Source: Hemicentrotus pulcherrimus | Lineage: Eukaryota > Echinodermata > Echinoidea > Camarodonta > Strongylocentrotidae | Reading direction: 5' to 3' | NCBI GenBank assembly: GCA_003118195.1 | Contig: BEXV01003328.1 | Coordinates: forward strand, 29,242-40,264 | Length of the DNA stretch: 11,023 nucleotides | Shown: positions 8,480 through 11,023 of the stretch, piece by piece | How the letters are laid out: each line of letters opens with the position of its first letter | How positions within the stretch are numbered: position 1 is the first letter of the stretch | Program-made: the position numbers and the translations under genes | Notes under the pieces: model-generated | The model's input: only the letters and a program-made list of their open reading frames with translations | What the model was told of the DNA's origin: nothing | Databases searched by the model: none

Positions 8480-8910
8480 ACCCACATTGTTGAGTTCAAT
8501 GCCATGGCGACGTCTGACCCTGTATTCTCTGCTTGACTGATCAAAGATGGAACGAAAATCATCCTCTGCGCAAGTTAAAACAAGAGCACTGACTGACACG
8601 AACTTGCGAATAGCTCCATAGCGCGAGACAAGCGATGATGAGTGTATTTACTTCTAGCGGTTGCTTGGAATTAAGATTTTAAAAGAAACCTTGCTGTCAA
8701 GCGATTACGTTTGACTTACCTCCTTTCCGTAAGTATTGACAGAGAGTGAATAAATAGTTGACTGGTTGGTAGCGAGAATGTTGTATAAATGACAAAGGAA
8801 AACACTTGTCATCGCGTTTGTATTTATTTCTATTGTGGGATTTTGACGTCACTTGTTTAACTTTCTCTTTACCGCGCGTTCTTGTAACGGCGCCCCGTAG
8901 CTGCTCGTGA
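8480..8910 (+). promoter_or_regulatory. CpG-richer segment, possible regulatory region or 5' exon
   Basis: CpG dinucleotides are noticeably denser here than in most of the window, notably at 8505-8635 and 8870-8900. GCCATGGCG at about 8501 is a near-ideal start context, but the frame (MATSDPVFSA) stops after ten codons. A second ATG at 8547 opens 24 codons (MERKSSSAQVKTRALT onward) ending at 8621. A perfect CRE (8844-8851) lies downstream. No TATA box or transcript evidence can be shown. It could be a regulatory region, a 5' exon or simply less decayed single-copy DNA. Confidence 0.2.
8844..8851. promoter_or_regulatory. Perfect CRE palindrome TGACGTCA
   Basis: TGACGTCA is the full consensus site for CREB/ATF-type bZIP factors. 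A perfect 8-bp match arises by chance about once in 65 kb of random DNA, and less often in CpG-poor DNA. Its position in the CpG-richer segment makes it more noteworthy. Function is unproven. Confidence 0.35.
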
Positions 8911-8938
8911 ATAAAAAAGGGGAAAAAAAAGAAGAGAT

Positions 8939-8959
8939 GGGTGGGGCCCGGGGGTGGGG
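8939..8959 (+). other. G-quadruplex motif
   Basis: Four G runs (GGG, GGGG, GGGGG, GGGG) are separated by loops of 1, 3 and 1 bases (T, CCC, T). This satisfies the usual G3+ N1-7 quadruplex rule with very short loops. It lies between an A-rich purine stretch and a long AG microsatellite. Confidence 0.8.
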
Positions 8960-8978
8960 TGAGTATGAGGGTGAGTGA

Positions 8979-8981
<3 letters not shown>

Positions 8982-9018
<37 letters not shown>
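8982..9018. repeat. (AG)18 microsatellite
   Basis: Thirty-seven bases of perfect AG repeat are flanked upstream by imperfect GAGTGAGT units. The LSLSLS-type minus-strand ORF over this position is an artefact of the repeat. Confidence 0.95.
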
Positions 9019-9020
<2 letters not shown>

Positions 9021-9057
9021 CCACACCTGAGTTTTCAAGGAGGGGATGGGAAATTCA

Positions 9058-9367
9058 TGTTTGTTTGTTTGTTTTATTTCCGAAAATCATCATAAAAAAC
9101 AATAACACATTATAACAAAATCAATGATTTACATATTATACAAGTTTAAGCTTTGTACTAAACACACAAACGTTTATTATGTTAGATACATATAATAATA
9201 TGTATACACAAAATTGTTAAATGTTAAGATACTGTATTTTAAAAGTACCAGACATGTTTGCCATTTTATGCTATTTTCTGGTCCCTACTATTCATTCGAG
9301 ATATTTGTTAAACAGATATTTATTATTGTTATTATTGTTAAGTACTCGAACGTTTGAATAATACTCC
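9058..9367 (-). mobile_element. Minus-strand retroelement 3' end (LINE-type)
   Basis: Read on the minus strand, this AT-rich segment ends with ATGATTTTCGGAAATAAAAC followed by CAAACAAACAAACATG. That is an AATAAA signal (9073-9078) directly before a CAAA tandem tail, the usual shape of a non-LTR retrotransposon 3' terminus. The upstream part has no recognisable reverse transcriptase frame, so the copy is probably 5' truncated or too decayed. The upstream limit is arbitrary, drawn at the pentamer repeat. Confidence 0.45.
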
Positions 9368-9480
9368 CTCAACTCAACTCAACTCAACAATAATAGAATG
9401 ATAACACAGTTGGATAGTCCATTTCAGAGCCATTAACCTGATGGCTCTGTTCTTCCATGGAGTCCAATATATATATCTGA
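9368..9480 (-). mobile_element. Minus-strand element end: stem-loop plus (TTGAG)4 tail
   Basis: On the minus strand a perfect 9-bp stem with a 7-base loop is followed about 35 bp later by four TTGAG units. The stem is CAGAGCCAT at 9425-9433 pairing with ATGGCTCTG at 9441-9449. A 3' stem-loop followed by a short tandem repeat is characteristic of stringent-type LINEs (CR1/L2-like) and the SINEs that borrow their tails. It may be a separate element inserted next to the LINE end at 9058, or part of the same 3' UTR. Confidence 0.45.
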
Positions 9481-9789
9481 TGATAATATAATAAGTAATG
9501 ATAAAACAAAATAGTAAGAGTTAATTAAAATACATTGCACTTGTACTTAACTGAACTAAAAAAACAAATATTCCTTGTTGTAATTTAGAATAGTAAACAT
9601 GGTAACATGTGATGTAATAAAGAAGATTTCGAATAAATAAAAACTAATTAAAAGGTCACAAGTTGATATTCGAAACACAAGAAACACCAATGGTAATTTT
9701 GTTAGAATTCCCAGAAGGGAGAGAGACAACAATCAGAGCGTAATTGGAGAGAAAGGTGAGGTAGAGGAAGAGAGAAGTGAGAAACAACG
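9481..9789. other. AT-rich stretch between retroelement pieces
   Basis: No open frame is recognised. A purine-rich patch lies at about 9716-9790. It may include the more decayed upstream part of the L1 ORF2 relic, but I could not match it to that protein by eye. Confidence 0.4.
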
Positions 9790-10317
9790 AATAGAATTTC
9801 TGTCCTTCGTTGTATCTTATTCAAATTGGTTAAAAAAAAAAAATCAGTGCTTTATATAAACTGGTACGAAAAAGGTATCGCATGTATCAATGACTTGATT
9901 AATCTAATGAACCAGTAATTAGAATGTGAAGAAAAGTTTGGATTGAAATCGAATTATTTGTCCTACTAATAAAAGCGTCAAGTATGTTATGGATATAAAA
10001 AATGTGATATAATCCTAGTATTAGACCCCTTAATGCCTTCGCATAAACTTGTACACTTCCTGCAAGGTTGTATTAGATAGGCTACATAATTTACATTTAA
10101 CAACTATTATTATGAAAGTAGGTATTGATGACTGTTCGATTTGTAAAAGAGAGTTATAAGATATTGTACACTTTTGGGGGAATGGGAATTTAGCAAAGAG
10201 ATTTGAAATGAGACAACACTATATGGATATAATTATGAACGTACACGTTTACAGATTGAGTTTACAAGAGAAATTGGTGTTCAAGGAAAGAGAAATGATG
10301 CTCTCAGTTCCATATAG

Positions 10318-10350
10318 TAACATTGTTAAAGGGATCGTTTAACAATGTTA
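10318..10350. repeat. Perfect 13-bp inverted repeat, 7-base loop
   Basis: TAACATTGTTAAA (10318-10330) and TTTAACAATGTTA (10338-10350) are exact reverse complements separated by GGGATCG. The left arm lies in the L1 flank plus the TTAA target. The right arm lies inside the inserted element, so the stem straddles the insertion junction. Confidence 0.95.
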
Positions 10351-10625
10351 AATCTTAGATACATGGCCCTACGTGTTATCTGCGTCTGTGATATGGTGTA
10401 ATATTGAAGCCCTAAACAAATTGCCTCAAAAAAAGTAAAAATCTTTGAGTGACCGCTTTTTGAACATTTGTAATTCCTATCATAAATATCTTGATAATCA
10501 GACAGGCGATCGGCTTGTAAAAGTTACGGGGTTCCTGACTGACCTAAAGGTTTATAATTATCATTGCAGCATGAGCTAAATCCAGAAGTTTGTTTCAGAA
10601 TCTGAGACAAAGTTGCCGGATTCCT
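10330..10625. mobile_element. T2/Kolobok-type MITE inserted in the L1 relic
   Basis: A 296-bp non-coding segment is flanked by TTAA on both sides (10326-10329 and 10626-10629). The left end reads TTAAAGGGATCG and the right end, reverse complemented, TTAAAGGAATCC. Both fit the TTAAAGGRR combination of target site and terminus known for T2 MITEs mobilised by Kolobok transposases in frogs. The inverted repeat is short (about 7 bp, one mismatch). Removing the segment and one TTAA joins two pieces of L1 ORF2 protein (IVTL to LRQFICQKKL), supporting a real insertion. Confidence 0.55.
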
Positions 10626-10838
10626 TTAAGGCAATTTATATGTCAGAAAAAGTTGAGCAGAAGGGTTCCTGTTTTTCGGTGTGATGAAAAAAAAAAAAGG
10701 TCGTTGATTTATAATTATGAGAATAAAAGATATACTTATCATTTATCTGTTGCGTATAGGAAACTGTGGCATTTACTTCAATTTGTATCTGTTAAAATGA
10801 GAAAAAGATATTTAAAAAAACACCTTATAACCAAGTGA

Positions 10839-10962
10839 GTCAAACATTATGTAACTAACGATTGTTTCTTTGTTATTTTGATTATAAACAATAAAGTAGA
10901 ATTTGGAGGGCTAAATATAAAGTAAAAACATTTTTCAACAGCAAAATAACATTATTCAAACA
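10839..10962 (+). other. Probable L1 3' UTR with AATAAA signal
   Basis: This short AT-rich segment lies between the L1 ORF2 stop and the pentamer repeat. It has a canonical AATAAA at 10890-10895. Its position and length suit the 3' UTR of the relic upstream, if the pentamer repeat is the element's tail. Confidence 0.4.
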
Positions 10963-10986
10963 TATTTGATTTGATTTGATTTGATT
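10963..10986. repeat. (ATTTG)4-type pentamer repeat
   Basis: TATTTGATTTGATTTGATTT and further T residues give four near-perfect ATTTG/TTTGA units. Placed 124 bp after the L1 stop and 67 bp after an AATAAA, it is probably the 3' tail of the plus-strand LINE. An independent simple repeat is the alternative. The same TTGATTTGATTTGG motif occurs once in short form at 2850-2863. Confidence 0.85.
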
Positions 10987-11023
10987 TTCTTCTGCATTCA
11001 TGCATGTAAACATACAGTTTTTT

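Larger units (their letters stand above)
9790..10838 (+). pseudogene. L1-clade LINE ORF2, C-terminal relic
   Basis: This is the remains of the C-terminal part of a non-LTR retrotransposon polyprotein (endonuclease-reverse transcriptase), downstream of the RT domain. Segment one (9859-9966) reads NWYEKGIACINDLINLMNQ, stop, then EEKFGLKSNYLSY, matching the conserved W-x3-G-I-x2-I-x-D-L block of L1-type ORF2 proteins. Segment two (about 10070-10171, another frame) reads KVGIDDCSICKREL, stop, DIVH, the Cys-x2-Cys..His zinc-knuckle-like motif. Next comes a GEWEFSKEI block where the usual Cys is Trp, and then GKRNDALSS (to about 10311). After a 296-bp insertion it resumes as LLRQFICQKKLSRRVPVF and ends at TGA 10836-10838. 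Several stops and at least two frame changes make it dead. It is 5' truncated or unrecognisable upstream. Family recognition is by eye. Confidence 0.7.

Noticed and set aside
8697..9038. 113-codon minus-strand ORF starting MKTQVWGLSLSLSL
   Set aside because: The LSLS run is the AG microsatellite read antisense, and the rest has no domain.
1..11023. Prokaryotic features (operons, Shine-Dalgarno sites, CRISPR, phage or defence system)
   Set aside because: There are no long ORFs, and the composition and repeats are those of animal non-coding DNA. No spaced direct-repeat array of CRISPR type is present.

Overview
This window looks like AT-rich, gene-poor nuclear DNA from an animal, most likely a marine invertebrate and best guessed as an echinoderm (sea urchin, sea star or sea cucumber type). 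The grounds are eukaryotic microsatellites, long homopolymer runs, decayed LINE, SINE and MITE-like repeats, and repeat ends of a kind I associate with echinoderm genomes (for example GCGCTATA followed by TTATTATT). The taxon is an inference from style, not from a gene. I found no intact protein-coding gene, no functional tRNA or rRNA gene, no CRISPR array and no bacterial operon.

Layout. Positions 1-19 are a G run. Positions 20-2604 are mostly unannotatable AT-rich sequence with two weak exon-like stretches. Positions 2605-2960 hold a C run, a decayed GTGGC..AGCCA-type repeat and a 43-bp tandem duplication that meets at an undetermined base (N at 2909). Positions 3924-4265 hold a decayed tRNA-type SINE directly followed by a 199-bp MITE with clear terminal inverted repeats. 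A hairpin-bearing interspersed repeat lies at about 5300-5465. A splice-acceptor-like pyrimidine tract followed by a 43-residue ORF lies at 6540-6697. A repeat 3' end with a TTA tail lies at 6812-6965. A polypurine tract of roughly 280 bp lies at 7895-8173. A CpG-richer segment with a perfect CRE occupies 8480-8910, and a G-quadruplex motif plus (AG)n follows at 8939-9018.

The right-hand 2 kb is a nest of retroelements. Minus-strand LINE-type 3' ends occupy 9058-9480. A plus-strand L1-clade ORF2 C-terminal pseudogene occupies about 9790-10838. It is interrupted by a probable T2/Kolobok-type MITE (10330-10625) flanked by TTAA on both sides, with both ends fitting the TTAAAGGRR pattern. Reading across the insertion with one TTAA kept continues the L1 protein. 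A polyadenylation signal and an ATTTG pentamer tail follow.

I do not see an undescribed multi-gene system here. The most informative items are the nested MITE-in-L1 structure with an odd 13-bp perfect inverted repeat over its left junction, and the second MITE abutting a SINE. No genes can be said to work together in this window.
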